Assembly (NCBI GenBank): GCA_016342355.1
Contig: JAEINP010000005.1
Location: forward strand, 93,423 to 157,422
Reading direction: 5' to 3'
Origin: Desulfatibacillum sp.
GTDB taxonomy: Bacteria; Desulfobacterota; Desulfobacteria; Desulfobacterales; Desulfatibacillaceae
DNA: 64,000 nucleotides
The position numbers were made by a program, and so were the translations under genes. A model generated the notes under the pieces. The model had not been told where the DNA came from. It ran no database searches and saw only the letters and a list, made by a program, of their open reading frames with translations. Below are positions 8,905-17,409 of this stretch, one piece after another. Each line of letters begins with the position of its first letter. The stretch's first letter is position 1.

Positions 8905-9747
8905 ATGACGCAGGAACTCATACTTACAGGACATGGATTTGTTTATGCCGGTATTGTGATGGCCTATGTGGTGATCGCCAAAAAATTGATGGACTGGCGC
9001 ACCAAGGACATGGATGATGACTATGAAATCGAGGAAAACAGCAATGCCGCAGTAGGCCTGCAAAGGGCTGGTCTGTACCTGGGAATTGCTCTGGGGATGA
9101 CAGGCGCTTTAGCCGGAGGCTCTCATGGGTTTACCAGGGATGTCGTGGCCCTGGCCTGGGAAGGGGCTTTGATTGTCGTGCTCCTGTTTATTTCCAGGGA
9201 ATTATGCGACCGGATTATTCTTAAAGGCATAGACAATGATGCCGAGGCCGCCAATGCCAATACCGCTGTGGGTTTTGCGGAAATGGGGGTATATATTTCC
9301 TCGGGCCTGATCCTGGCCGGGGCCTTTGCAGGGGAGGGGGGCGGGCTTCTTAGCGCCCTGGTGTTTTTTGTTTTAGGGCAATTGTCCCTTATAATCCTTT
9401 ATTATATATACGAAACAGCCACACCCTTTAATATCCGGGATGAAATCCAGGCAGGAAACGCAGCCGCAGGGCTCAACGCGGCCGGTATGATGGTGGCTTT
9501 GGGGATTATTCTCAAATCCAGCATATCAGGCCCGGCCATGGGATGGGCGCGGGATCTTTCGGCGTTTGGCGTCAACGCAGCAGCCGGGCTGCTTATGCTG
9601 TTCATATTCCGGTTTATTATTGATTGGTTGTTGCTTCCCAGTACAGATTATGAAACCGAAATCAAACGGGACCGAAATCTGGCGGCTATGGCTCTTACCG
9701 AAGGAGTTTTATTGGCTATGGCTGTCATTATTGCAGCGGTTCTGTAG
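8905..9747 (+). CDS. DUF350-like integral membrane protein
   Basis: The 280-residue protein has about eight hydrophobic helices and no signal peptide. Four repeats of a short motif begin successive units: ENSNAAVGLQRAGLYLG, NANTAVGFAEMGVYIS, AGNAAAGLNAAGMMVA and RDRNLAAMALTEGVLLA. This N-x-A-A-x(4-6)-G pattern is typical of DUF350 proteins such as E. coli YjfL, which usually carry fewer copies. GGGAGG lies about 10 bases before the ATG. In other genomes DUF350 genes lie with polyamine-type ligases or aminopropyltransferases, as here. The activity is unknown; a membrane channel or scaffold is possible (inference). Confidence 0.82.
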   Translation: MTQELILTGHGFVYAGIVMAYVVIAKKLMDWRTKDMDDDYEIEENSNAAVGLQRAGLYLGIALGMTGALAGGSHGFTRDVVALAWEGALIVVLLFISRELCDRIILKGIDNDAEAANANTAVGFAEMGVYISSGLILAGAFAGEGGGLLSALVFFVLGQLSLIILYYIYETATPFNIRDEIQAGNAAAGLNAAGMMVALGIILKSSISGPAMGWARDLSAFGVNAAAGLLMLFIFRFIIDWLLLPSTDYETEIKRDRNLAAMALTEGVLLAMAVIIAAVL

Positions 9748-9786
9748 ATAACCATGACCGCATCATTTGCACAGGGAGGCAACCAC

Positions 9787-11466
9787 ATGGGGAAAATCCG
9801 CCCCCGTTTCGCCTCCTTTCTGCTGGGGTTCAGCATGTTCGCCACCGGGGCGAGCGGGCTGGTTTTCGAGTACATCCTCAGTACTGTTTCCACCTATATC
9901 CTGGGTAATTCCATTGAGCAGTTCAGCATCACCATCGCCCTGATGCTGCTCATGATGGGCATCGCCGGGTATGCCCAGAAGTTCATGTCCGACCGGCATC
10001 TCATCGAAAAATTTATTGTACTGGAAATCACCCTGGCCCTGTTGGGGGGGTATGCTCCCATAGCCATTTACGCATCTTTTGGCTTTGTGCCCGACCATTT
10101 CATGGTCATCAATTATTTTTTCGTCATGTCCATCGGGTTTCTCATCGGGTTTGAAATCCCCCTGGTTTTGCGGATCAATGAAATATATTCCGATACCCTG
10201 GGCGCCAATATCGCCGGTGTGGTGGGACCGGATTATGTTGGCGCCTTTATGGGCGCTTTGGTCTGGACCTTTTTTCTGCTCAAGGTGTTCCCATTGACGG
10301 AAATCAGTTTTCTGGTGGGTGGAACCAATTTTATAATCGCAGCCATAACATTCATGTATTTCATGAAATATGGACTTGTAAAGCATAGATTTATTTGTAT
10401 TTTTGCCATTATAATTTCCGCTATGATCCTGGTTTTCGGGTACGCCAATAACCGGGGCTGGAATCTGAACCTGGAACAAAAACTCTACGACTCCAAAATC
10501 GTGTTTTCGCAAACCACCAAATACCAACGCCTAGTCCTGACCCATGACGCGCCCCTGGACGAATACCGTTTTTATATTAACGGCAACCTCCAGTTTTCCA
10601 GCCGGGATCAGGCGATTTATCACGAACAACTGGTGCATCCGGTATTCGCGTTGGCCAGGGGTGTTAAAAATATACTGATTTTGGGGGGAGGGGATGGTCT
10701 GGTCCTGCGCGAGGTCCTGAAATATCCCGAAGTAAACAGTGTGATGTTGGTGGACCTGGACCCGGACATGGTGAGTGTCTGTTCCACTAACCCTGTTCTC
10801 ACCCAACTCAATAATCATGCCTTTGATAACGCCAGGGTACTCGCCCAAGGCTCCCGGGCTGTTTCCGGCGAGGGTCTGGCCAGGGTTTTTCAAGAGACGG
10901 ACAGGATCATGCCCAAAGGGGAACATGAGACCCAGAAAATTGCCACCGTGGAAATCATGAACGTGGATGCGGACCGCTTCCTGGATCAGGTACAGGGCCG
11001 ATGGGATGTGGTCCTGATTGATTTTCCCGATCCGTCCTCTGTGGAGCTTGCCAAACTCTATTCCCGGGAGTTCTACCGCAAACTATCCAGGGTTTTGGCC
11101 CCAGGAGCGATGATCACGGTCCAGGCCACGTCGCCTTATCATGCAAAGGAATCCTTCCTCTGTATTCTTCGGACTATGGAATCTGCGGGATATTCGACCT
11201 TGCCATACCACGACAATGTTCCCTCCTTTGGAGATTGGGGGTGGATCATGGCCTGGAAGCCTAGTATATCTTCCGATTCTGTAAATGGAAAGATAGGGCG
11301 CATCAAAGAATTCAGTGTGGCCACTTCCTATCTGACCCCCGAGGTTTTCCGGGCTTCCTTGTCGTTCGGCAAAGGCATGCTGGATACCCGGGAAACCAGA
11401 GTCAACACCCTCATGCAGCCCGCCCTGCTGACCTATTACCAGGATGATAGCTGGAAATCAGAGTAA
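9787..11466 (+). CDS. Membrane-fused spermidine-synthase-like aminopropyltransferase
   Basis: The 559-residue protein joins an N-terminal membrane domain (about seven helices, residues 5-220) to a cytoplasmic spermidine-synthase-like domain. The nucleotide motif ILILGGGDGLVLREVL lies near residue 297, the acidic strand MLVDLDPDMV follows, and LIDFPDPSSVELAKLYS carries the second conserved Asp. The start at 9787 is chosen because GGGAGG lies 8 bases upstream; an in-frame ATG at 9754 has no such site. It would transfer an aminopropyl-type group from decarboxylated S-adenosylmethionine or use S-adenosylmethionine otherwise. No S-adenosylmethionine decarboxylase gene is in the window. It is the last gene of the operon, and a minus-strand gene converges 11 bases beyond. 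Confidence 0.88.
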   Translation: MGKIRPRFASFLLGFSMFATGASGLVFEYILSTVSTYILGNSIEQFSITIALMLLMMGIAGYAQKFMSDRHLIEKFIVLEITLALLGGYAPIAIYASFGFVPDHFMVINYFFVMSIGFLIGFEIPLVLRINEIYSDTLGANIAGVVGPDYVGAFMGALVWTFFLLKVFPLTEISFLVGGTNFIIAAITFMYFMKYGLVKHRFICIFAIIISAMILVFGYANNRGWNLNLEQKLYDSKIVFSQTTKYQRLVLTHDAPLDEYRFYINGNLQFSSRDQAIYHEQLVHPVFALARGVKNILILGGGDGLVLREVLKYPEVNSVMLVDLDPDMVSVCSTNPVLTQLNNHAFDNARVLAQGSRAVSGEGLARVFQETDRIMPKGEHETQKIATVEIMNVDADRFLDQVQGRWDVVLIDFPDPSSVELAKLYSREFYRKLSRVLAPGAMITVQATSPYHAKESFLCILRTMESAGYSTLPYHDNVPSFGDWGWIMAWKPSISSDSVNGKIGRIKEFSVATSYLTPEVFRASLSFGKGMLDTRETRVNTLMQPALLTYYQDDSWKSE

Positions 11467-11477
11467 TACGGCCACCC

Positions 11478-12032
11478 TTATTTTTCGACTTGATACAAGT
11501 AAATGGGATCATGGTTCATGGCGCCCTTGGGCTTGATAACGGAGTAGGGGGTCCAGCCGGGCAGGGGAAAGTTGGCGGAGGCCACCCTGGCCCCTGGCTT
11601 GAGTTCCAGGGCCAGTTTTTGGGACAAGTCGCGCATTACATCGGGAAAAAGATAGCAAAAAACATAATCGGCGTCGGTGAGGTTGGCTCGGAAGAAATCG
11701 GAAGCCTTGATTTTCGCCCGGGGCATAAACAGGTTTCGAATCTTTGCGGTAAGCAGGGCCAGTGGATTCAGATCGTATCCCACAGCCCGAACACGATACC
11801 GTTTTACCGCCCCTGCCACCACCCTGCCGTCCCCGCATCCCAGGTCTAAGAACAAGGAATCCTTTTCCATGGGCATGGCGTCCAGAAAGGCCCTGACCCT
11901 GGCCTGGGGCGTAGTCACAAACAAGGCGCCCCGGGTTTTGGAAAGAACCAGGGCGGTGCACAGCACATAAATGATTTTCAGGGCGAAAAGCCCCCCCAGC
12001 AAAGCCAGGGGGGCCAAAATCCAAAGGGGCAT
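11478..12032 (-). CDS. Membrane-anchored class I SAM-dependent methyltransferase
   Basis: The 184-residue protein has an N-terminal transmembrane helix (residues 3-32) and then a small Rossmann-fold methyltransferase domain. Motif I reads LFLDLGCGDGRVVAGAV, the acidic residue after strand 2 is in AVGYDLNPLA, and a YVFCYLFPDVM segment lies at the post-motif position. The substrate is unknown. It converges on the spermidine-synthase-like gene with an 11-base gap, so it is not in that operon. The upstream neighbour on the same strand ends about 40 bases before its start. Confidence 0.8.
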   Translation of the reverse strand: MPLWILAPLALLGGLFALKIIYVLCTALVLSKTRGALFVTTPQARVRAFLDAMPMEKDSLFLDLGCGDGRVVAGAVKRYRVRAVGYDLNPLALLTAKIRNLFMPRAKIKASDFFRANLTDADYVFCYLFPDVMRDLSQKLALELKPGARVASANFPLPGWTPYSVIKPKGAMNHDPIYLYQVEK

Positions 12033-12070
12033 GCGTGGCTCCTATTATAGCGGAATGGCCAAAGGCCAAG

Positions 12071-13069
12071 CTATACCATAATTTGCACCCCATGGTCCCT
12101 TTTATCCGTCAGGATTTCAAAGGCGGCCCGATTTTGAGTGAACAGCCGTTCCTGGACGCCGTCCTTTGTGTTCAGGTTCACCTCGCACCAGGCGATTTTT
12201 GTATTGAGGCAGTGTTTCACCCCTCCGGGAGGATTATAGTAGGTCAGGCCCACAAAATCTTCGATGGATGCCTTAATGCTGCCCTGGATGGAGAAGTCCC
12301 GATTCTTTGAAGAAAAATCCCAGGTAAAATAGTCAAACCGCCCTTTGGCCTTCAGGCTTTGGGGTATGGTATTGAGGGCGTATTCCTGGCCTTTGTGGCG
12401 AAGCACGATGACGGTCATGTAGGGGGTCCATACAGGGCCGAACTTCAGACGAGCGGTTGCCAACTCCAAAAAGGTGTCGGCGCTGTTGTCGAACCCCGCC
12501 ACCTGGCCCCAGGCATAAAGGTCGGTATGTTTTGTGCCCCAATTGTGATTCTGGCTCCCTATCCACTTGTCTATCACCCATTCCAGCCCGTTCACCACAA
12601 TGCTCCCGGAAAAAGAGGCAAAGGGCAGGGGTACGCAGGCCTTGGCCTTTGGAAGGCCTGTCTCGTAGAGTTTTTCATTTAAAAGCAGCAGGGGAGGGGT
12701 GTGGCCGGAATACTTCAGGTCCCATGCTATTTCATTGTCTCCGGTTTTTGCGGCGCCTTTTAAGGATTTGGAATCCAGTGTGCAGTCCCCGATGGAGGCC
12801 TTCAGGCCTTTGGCTGCAAACTGTGTCTGGGAAATAGGCGTCTCATTTTTTACAGCCACGTGTTTTCCGGTTTCCTTGTCAAACATCATGGCCCAAACTT
12901 CTCCGATGGCCCGTTCCGGTTCTCCGTGGGGTGAAAAAACAGTGTACCTGATCCAAAAAGCCTGGGGCTTTTGGGGATGGTTGGCGCGTAAAAAATAGCT
13001 TTCGTAATGTCCCTGGTTTTGTCCCAAAATAAATCGGGTCCGATTGGTTTCCTCCCTGCTTTGTTTCAT
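12071..13069 (-). CDS. AttH/CrtC-like lipocalin-fold protein
   Basis: The 332-residue soluble protein is rich in beta-strand patterns and has no signal peptide. It contains ESYFLRANHP near the N-terminus, WVIDKWIGSQNHNWG and DLYAWGQVAGFD in the middle and FVGLTYYNPPGGVKHCLN near the end. The NHNWG-AWGQ pair resembles the AttH/hydroxyneurosporene-synthase (CrtC) type of double beta-barrel, where it lines a hydrophobic ligand pocket. No carotenoid genes are nearby, so lipid or terpenoid binding or hydration is only a guess. The ATG at 13069 is preferred to one at 13096 because a run of six G lies 8 bases upstream of it. Confidence 0.6.
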   Translation of the reverse strand: MKQSREETNRTRFILGQNQGHYESYFLRANHPQKPQAFWIRYTVFSPHGEPERAIGEVWAMMFDKETGKHVAVKNETPISQTQFAAKGLKASIGDCTLDSKSLKGAAKTGDNEIAWDLKYSGHTPPLLLLNEKLYETGLPKAKACVPLPFASFSGSIVVNGLEWVIDKWIGSQNHNWGTKHTDLYAWGQVAGFDNSADTFLELATARLKFGPVWTPYMTVIVLRHKGQEYALNTIPQSLKAKGRFDYFTWDFSSKNRDFSIQGSIKASIEDFVGLTYYNPPGGVKHCLNTKIAWCEVNLNTKDGVQERLFTQNRAAFEILTDKRDHGVQIMV

Positions 13070-13416
13070 TGCAATATCCCCCCTTGGTTTTTTCAAAAGA
13101 GCTTATCCGTGGCGTGTTTGCTTCAATATATTTCCACGGATGTTAAAATTAAGCGCCTATAAATTAAGAGGCTATGTTTGTAAACGTATCAGACTTATTT
13201 TCCCGGGAGCCCTGGAGGTTTGCCTTGGGTTCCTGATCTTGGAAATTCTATATATCATAGCCCATGGCCCCGTAAAGGCAATCTTTTTCTGTTTGAAGGA
13301 TCTGTGCGGGATGGTTCATTTTGGTTACTTTTTTACTGCAATATGCAAAAATAAGTCTGTTTTACCGGCGGCTGTCAAAAAACGCCGAATGCGCACCAGT
13401 CATGTCCATAATCAAC
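13070..13416. other. Intergenic stretch of about 350 bases, no gene seen
   Basis: No frame has coding character. It lies upstream of the AttH-like gene on the minus strand and downstream of the acyl-CoA ligase terminator, so it probably holds the AttH-like promoter. I recognise no operator or RNA. Confidence 0.5.
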
Positions 13417-13472
13417 AAAAAAACCCCGTTCACAGGACCTTTGGGGGATAACCCAGGGTTCTGCTAACGGGG
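13417..13472 (-). terminator. Probable terminator of the acyl-CoA ligase gene
   Basis: Read on the minus strand, CCCCGTT (13466-13472) pairs with AACGGGG (13424-13430). A further short hairpin lies in the loop, and seven T residues follow at 13423-13417. It starts 27 bases after the stop codon of the ligase. Confidence 0.7.
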
Positions 13473-13499
13473 TATGGTATTCTCATCAATTGCAGCAGA

Positions 13500-15083
13500 C
13501 TACTTGCCCGTATTTTCAAACTCCCTGCGTAAATCAGATTTTTTAATTTTACCCAAAGCGGTCATGGGCAGGTCCTGGCGAAACACGATTTGCTTGGGAA
13601 CCTTGTAATCGGCAAGGCTTTGGATGCAAAAGGATCTGAGTTCATCTTCGGAAGTTGCACTTCCCGGGCTGGGCACCACATAGTAGCGCCCCACCTCTCC
13701 GTATACGGGATCGGGAATGCCAATGCCCGCCACCATATCCACTGAAGGGTGTGTGGAAAGAATATCTTCCACTTCCACGGGAAAGACATTCAGGCCTTCC
13801 TGGATATACATTTCCGTGCGACGTCCCATAAGGATTATAAAGCCTTCTTCGTCCTTGTAGGCCATGTCGCCGGTGCGCAGCCAGCCGTTTTGATCAAAGG
13901 TTTTGAAGGTTTCTTCGGGCATATCAAAATACCCCGTAACCACGCAATTCCCTTTTAACCAAATTTCTCCGGTTTCATTGACAGGGCTTTCCCGGCCATC
14001 CATGCCCACTATTTTGACATCGAAGCCCGGAAGGGGCTTGCCAATAGTTTGGCCCACATTGGTGTAGTGGCAGTTCCACGGAGTCATAATGGCTCCGCCT
14101 GACGATTCGCTCAATCCGTATAAATTCATGATTGTGGAGTCGGGATAGGCCTGATGCAGGCGTTCCACCAGGTCTGGTTCTGCATTGGATCCACCGGTGA
14201 TGACCACACGCAGGCTGGAAGTTTCCATTCTTTCAAAGCCCTCGTGGGCCATGAGCATATGGTGCATGGTGGGAAATCCGCCCAGAATGGTGGGGTGGTG
14301 CTCGGCGGCCTGGCTCAATACTTCTTCGGGCAGGAAAACCGGAATGAGAATGGTCGCCGCCCTGGCCAAAAGCATGGAGGCCATGCCAATGGTAATACCC
14401 CCCACATGGGAAAAGGGCGAGGTGAGCAGCAGGATATCCTTGGAAGTGACCCGGATGTGGTTGGTTTGGGCGCGCGCAGCAGCTATCATGCTTTTGTGGG
14501 TGATGGCGGCAGCCTTGGGTTGGCCGGTTGTGCCGGAGGTGAAGGCGAACATAATTTCATCTTCCGGTTCTACCCGGGCCATGGCCTCTGACAGCAAGTC
14601 CTGGTCAACCTCATCTTCCATAAGGGATTCCAGGCTTTTGGATCCTTTAAAGCCTTCTCCCCCAATGAAGTATTGAAAAGTCAGCCCGGGAAGTTTTTCC
14701 CTGTTATTCTCAAACAATGCGGCGTAGTCTGTATCCCCGATATTCTTCAGGCTAACAATAGCTTTGGGTCTGCTTTTTTGAATAAGCCTGAGCAATTCCG
14801 GAGCAGGATGCCGGGGGCTTAATCCTACAACAGACGCTCCAATTCTGGCGGCGGCAAAAAAAGCCACCATCCATTCAGGCTGATTCAGGGCGATAATCCC
14901 AATGCGGTCACCCCTGCGGATTCCGTCCTTTAAAAAACCACAGGCAAGCCTGTCGGACAAATCGCCCATTTCCTTAAAGGTGATTTCCCTACCATAAAAA
15001 TAATAGGCCGGGTCATCTGGTGAAATTGTCACGGCATCCATTAAAACCTGACCCATTAAATTAGCTTGCGAAATACCATCCAT
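13500..15083 (-). CDS. Acyl-CoA synthetase (AMP-forming)
   Basis: This class I adenylate-forming enzyme of 527 residues activates a carboxylic acid with ATP and joins it to CoA. The phosphate-binding loop TSGTTGQPKAA lies near residue 187, the A5 motif is MNLYGLSESSG, the hinge aspartate is in WLRTGDMAY, and the catalytic lysine is in MTALGKIKKSDLR close to the C-terminus. The ATG at 15083 is preferred; one two codons upstream is only a base from GAGGGAG. The substrate is unknown, with medium- or long-chain fatty acid or an aromatic acid possible. Nearby acyl-CoA dehydrogenase and crotonase genes make fatty-acid degradation the best guess. It has its own terminator and a long upstream region. 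Confidence 0.9.
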   Translation of the reverse strand: MDGISQANLMGQVLMDAVTISPDDPAYYFYGREITFKEMGDLSDRLACGFLKDGIRRGDRIGIIALNQPEWMVAFFAAARIGASVVGLSPRHPAPELLRLIQKSRPKAIVSLKNIGDTDYAALFENNREKLPGLTFQYFIGGEGFKGSKSLESLMEDEVDQDLLSEAMARVEPEDEIMFAFTSGTTGQPKAAAITHKSMIAAARAQTNHIRVTSKDILLLTSPFSHVGGITIGMASMLLARAATILIPVFLPEEVLSQAAEHHPTILGGFPTMHHMLMAHEGFERMETSSLRVVITGGSNAEPDLVERLHQAYPDSTIMNLYGLSESSGGAIMTPWNCHYTNVGQTIGKPLPGFDVKIVGMDGRESPVNETGEIWLKGNCVVTGYFDMPEETFKTFDQNGWLRTGDMAYKDEEGFIILMGRRTEMYIQEGLNVFPVEVEDILSTHPSVDMVAGIGIPDPVYGEVGRYYVVPSPGSATSEDELRSFCIQSLADYKVPKQIVFRQDLPMTALGKIKKSDLRREFENTGK

Positions 15084-15535
15084 AACCATACTCCCTCAAT
15101 ATACCATCCCGGGAAACCGGTGAGTTGTTTGTCCGAACAAAATACCCCGGGCACAACCATCACATTTCCAAGAAGAAACGAACCATTTTTTTTTATAGTA
15201 CGGCTCCCGCGGTGAATCTCTGCGTTATGGAACCCTTTGGGCACTGCGCCCGTTTTTATAATACGCCTAAGATTAGCAGAAATCCCGGAGCAGTCAACCT
15301 ATGCTTAAACTAGCAGGGAGCGTGCCATGACAAATCAGCATTACCCCACGGGGAATATATACGATTGACCATTGGGATCGGTCAAGGATAAGTTTTTAAA
15401 ATAACAAATTATACGATCTGAAAAAATAAGTACTCAAAAATTTTGTTGAGGTAAAACCTAACGCCTTGCCACGCAAAAAAATCAAGTAAACGAGGCACTA
15501 TGCAACATGATGTGAAAAAATTCCTCCTAATCACC
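15084..15535. other. Intergenic stretch of about 450 bases upstream of the acyl-CoA ligase
   Basis: No gene is visible. The part from about 15380 to 15540 is AT-rich. It contains a 6-base inverted repeat (listed separately) and must include the ligase promoter. No RNA gene or insertion sequence end is evident. Confidence 0.5.
15365..15385. promoter_or_regulatory. Candidate operator, inverted repeat TTGACC-N9-GGTCAA
   Basis: The half-sites at 15365-15370 and 15380-15385 are perfect inverted copies with a 9-base spacer, as for a homodimeric repressor. It lies about 280 bases upstream of the acyl-CoA ligase start. The regulator is unknown, and a chance repeat of this length is possible. Confidence 0.3.
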
Positions 15536-15571
15536 TAAAACAAAGCCGGGCCTTTTTCCTCGGCCCGGCCT
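15536..15571 (-). terminator. Terminator of the FAH-family gene
   Basis: On the minus strand GCCGGGCC (15569-15562) pairs with GGCCCGGC (15552-15545) around a 9-base loop. A T-rich tail TTTGTTTT follows. It lies just past the stop codon at 15606. Confidence 0.85.
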
Positions 15572-15605
15572 GCATCCAATTGAGAACCCATCCTTCCTGA
15601 AAACA

Positions 15606-16442
15606 TTATTCAGCCACAAAAACGTTTTCCAGTTCTCCGATGCCCTTAATACGGCATATTACCGTGTCTCCAGCATTGAGTACGATGGGGGGATCCCGGA
15701 AGATCCCCACCCCGGAAGGCGTGCCTGTGGATATGACGTCCCCCGCTTCCAAGGTGATATCCTGGCTGATGTATTCGATGATGGTGGGGATGTCGAAAAT
15801 CAGGTCACTGGTGTTGCCCTGCTGCATAACTTCGCCGTTCACCAGGGCTTCCAATTTAATATTATTGATATCCTCCACCTCGTCCAGGGTGACCAGGGCA
15901 GGCCCCATGGGGGCGAAGGTGTCGAAGGATTTCCCCCTAAACCACTGTTTGTCCCCAAACTGGGCTTCCCGACCGGACACATCGTTTAAAATCATGAGGC
16001 CTGCCACATGGTCCAGGGCGTTTTTCCTGGAGATGCGTTTTCCTTTTTTGCCTATGACTACGGCCAGCTCCACTTCCCAGTCCACTTGGCCGGAATGGGC
16101 GGGCATGAGCACGGGATCAGTGGGACCGTTTACAGTGTTGGGGGTCTTGCAAAAGAGCAGCGGGGCAGAGGGGACGGACATACCACCTTCCTTGGCATGC
16201 TCCGCATAATTTTTACCTAAGCAGATAATTTTGGAAGGATTGGTAATGGGAGGGCCAAGCCTTACATCCATGGTTTCCCCTGCGTCCTTGCAATCCCTCA
16301 GTTTATCCACCCAGCCCTGTTCAAAGAATTCTCTGCCAATATCAGGAATATCCTGGAACTGCTTTTTGAGGTCCACAATGCGCCCGTATTTTTCCAAGCC
16401 GGGTTTTTCCTTGCCTTTTTCGCCGAATCTAACCAGTCTCAT
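15606..16442 (-). CDS. Fumarylacetoacetate hydrolase family protein
   Basis: This 278-residue protein has the FAH/MhpD fold. The metal ligands are visible in the DWEVELAVVIGK block and in the upstream ICLGKNYAEHAKE segment. The conserved FRGKSFDTFAPMGPALVT and ISTGTPSGVGIFRDPP motifs are intact, and the length is right for single-domain members. These enzymes cleave or decarboxylate 2-oxo or 2,4-dioxo acids, as in aromatic-ring degradation or sugar-acid pathways. No ring-cleavage genes flank it, so the substrate is undetermined. AAGGA precedes the ATG. It stands alone with its own terminator. Confidence 0.88.
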   Translation of the reverse strand: MRLVRFGEKGKEKPGLEKYGRIVDLKKQFQDIPDIGREFFEQGWVDKLRDCKDAGETMDVRLGPPITNPSKIICLGKNYAEHAKEGGMSVPSAPLLFCKTPNTVNGPTDPVLMPAHSGQVDWEVELAVVIGKKGKRISRKNALDHVAGLMILNDVSGREAQFGDKQWFRGKSFDTFAPMGPALVTLDEVEDINNIKLEALVNGEVMQQGNTSDLIFDIPTIIEYISQDITLEAGDVISTGTPSGVGIFRDPPIVLNAGDTVICRIKGIGELENVFVAE

Positions 16443-16564
16443 TATTTATCCTTTAATTAAAGGTTTATCGTCTTCAAAGCTAATATCCCAGGGAAAATCA
16501 TATCTCACCAGGAACTCTCGTGCAATCCGGAAAGATGACCCTTTAAGAAATGCTTGATGGGCTA

Positions 16565-17293
16565 TCAATACACTCCGCCGTTTTCCTTGGTCATGGGTAC
16601 AAAGCGCACGGGAATAATTTTTTCTTCCCTAATCACACCGTCAGTCTTGGTGAGCAAAACCAGGTTTTGATTCTGGGCTTCTCCAACGGGTATGACCATC
16701 CTGCCTCCCTCGGCCAATTCATCCACCAGGGGCTGGGGGATTTCCGTGGGCGCACAGGTGACGATAATGGCGTCAAAGGGGCTATATTGGGGCCAGCCTT
16801 TATATCCGTCCCCAATTTTTACATGCACGTTGTCATAGTGGAGGCTTTTTAGGGTTTCCCGGGCTCTGATTCCCAAGGGCTCCACGATTTCAATGGTGAA
16901 CACCCGGGCTGCCAATTCCCCCAGGACCGCAGCCTGATAACCCGAGCCTGTGCCAATTTCCAAAACTTTTTCAGTGCCTTTCAGTTCCAGTACCTGAGTC
17001 ATAAGAGCCACGATATAGGGCTGGGAAATCGTCTGGCCCTCCCCAATGGGTAAGGGATAGTCATTGTAGGCTTGGTCCCTGTATTCTTCGGGAACAAAAA
17101 GGTGCCTTTTTACGGTTTTAAGGGCCTGGAGCACCCGGACGTCATCCACGCCTCGTTTTTCCATCTGACTATACACCATCTGTCCACGCAGTTTTTCATA
17201 GTCACTTTCAGTTTTACCTTCTTCGGCAAGACAACTGGGGGTTAGAAATACGCCCCAGACCAGGAGCATAGCCGCCAAAATTTTTATGTCCAT
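16565..17293 (-). CDS. pcm: Protein-L-isoaspartate O-methyltransferase homologue with signal peptide
   Basis: This 242-residue protein starts at ATG 17293, behind a perfect AGGAGG. The first 24 residues form a signal peptide (MDIKILAAMLLVWGVF then TPSCLA). The rest is a complete isoaspartyl methyltransferase: RHLFVPEEYRDQAYNDYPL, IGEGQTISQPYIVALM, motif I VLEIGTGSGYQAAVL, and IIVTCAPTEIPQPL. Pcm methylates damaged L-isoaspartyl residues using S-adenosylmethionine to start repair. An exported form is odd because S-adenosylmethionine is a cytoplasmic cofactor; the segment could instead serve as a membrane anchor. It is divergent from the acyl-CoA dehydrogenase gene. Confidence 0.88.
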   Translation of the reverse strand: MDIKILAAMLLVWGVFLTPSCLAEEGKTESDYEKLRGQMVYSQMEKRGVDDVRVLQALKTVKRHLFVPEEYRDQAYNDYPLPIGEGQTISQPYIVALMTQVLELKGTEKVLEIGTGSGYQAAVLGELAARVFTIEIVEPLGIRARETLKSLHYDNVHVKIGDGYKGWPQYSPFDAIIVTCAPTEIPQPLVDELAEGGRMVIPVGEAQNQNLVLLTKTDGVIREEKIIPVRFVPMTKENGGVY

Positions 17294-17409
17294 GGTACAT
17301 CCTCCTTTGGTATCGTTATGGCATTGACTGTTAAAAGCCAATATGCTTATATGGAATATCGTATCTTAATGCGCCTTGCTCTTCTCCTTTGACTTCCTAT
17401 GGAGGAATC

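Noticed and set aside
11509..12093. Minus-strand open frame of 194 residues overlapping the methyltransferase gene
   Set aside because: Same region in another frame of a gene with a clear SAM motif; no motif of its own.
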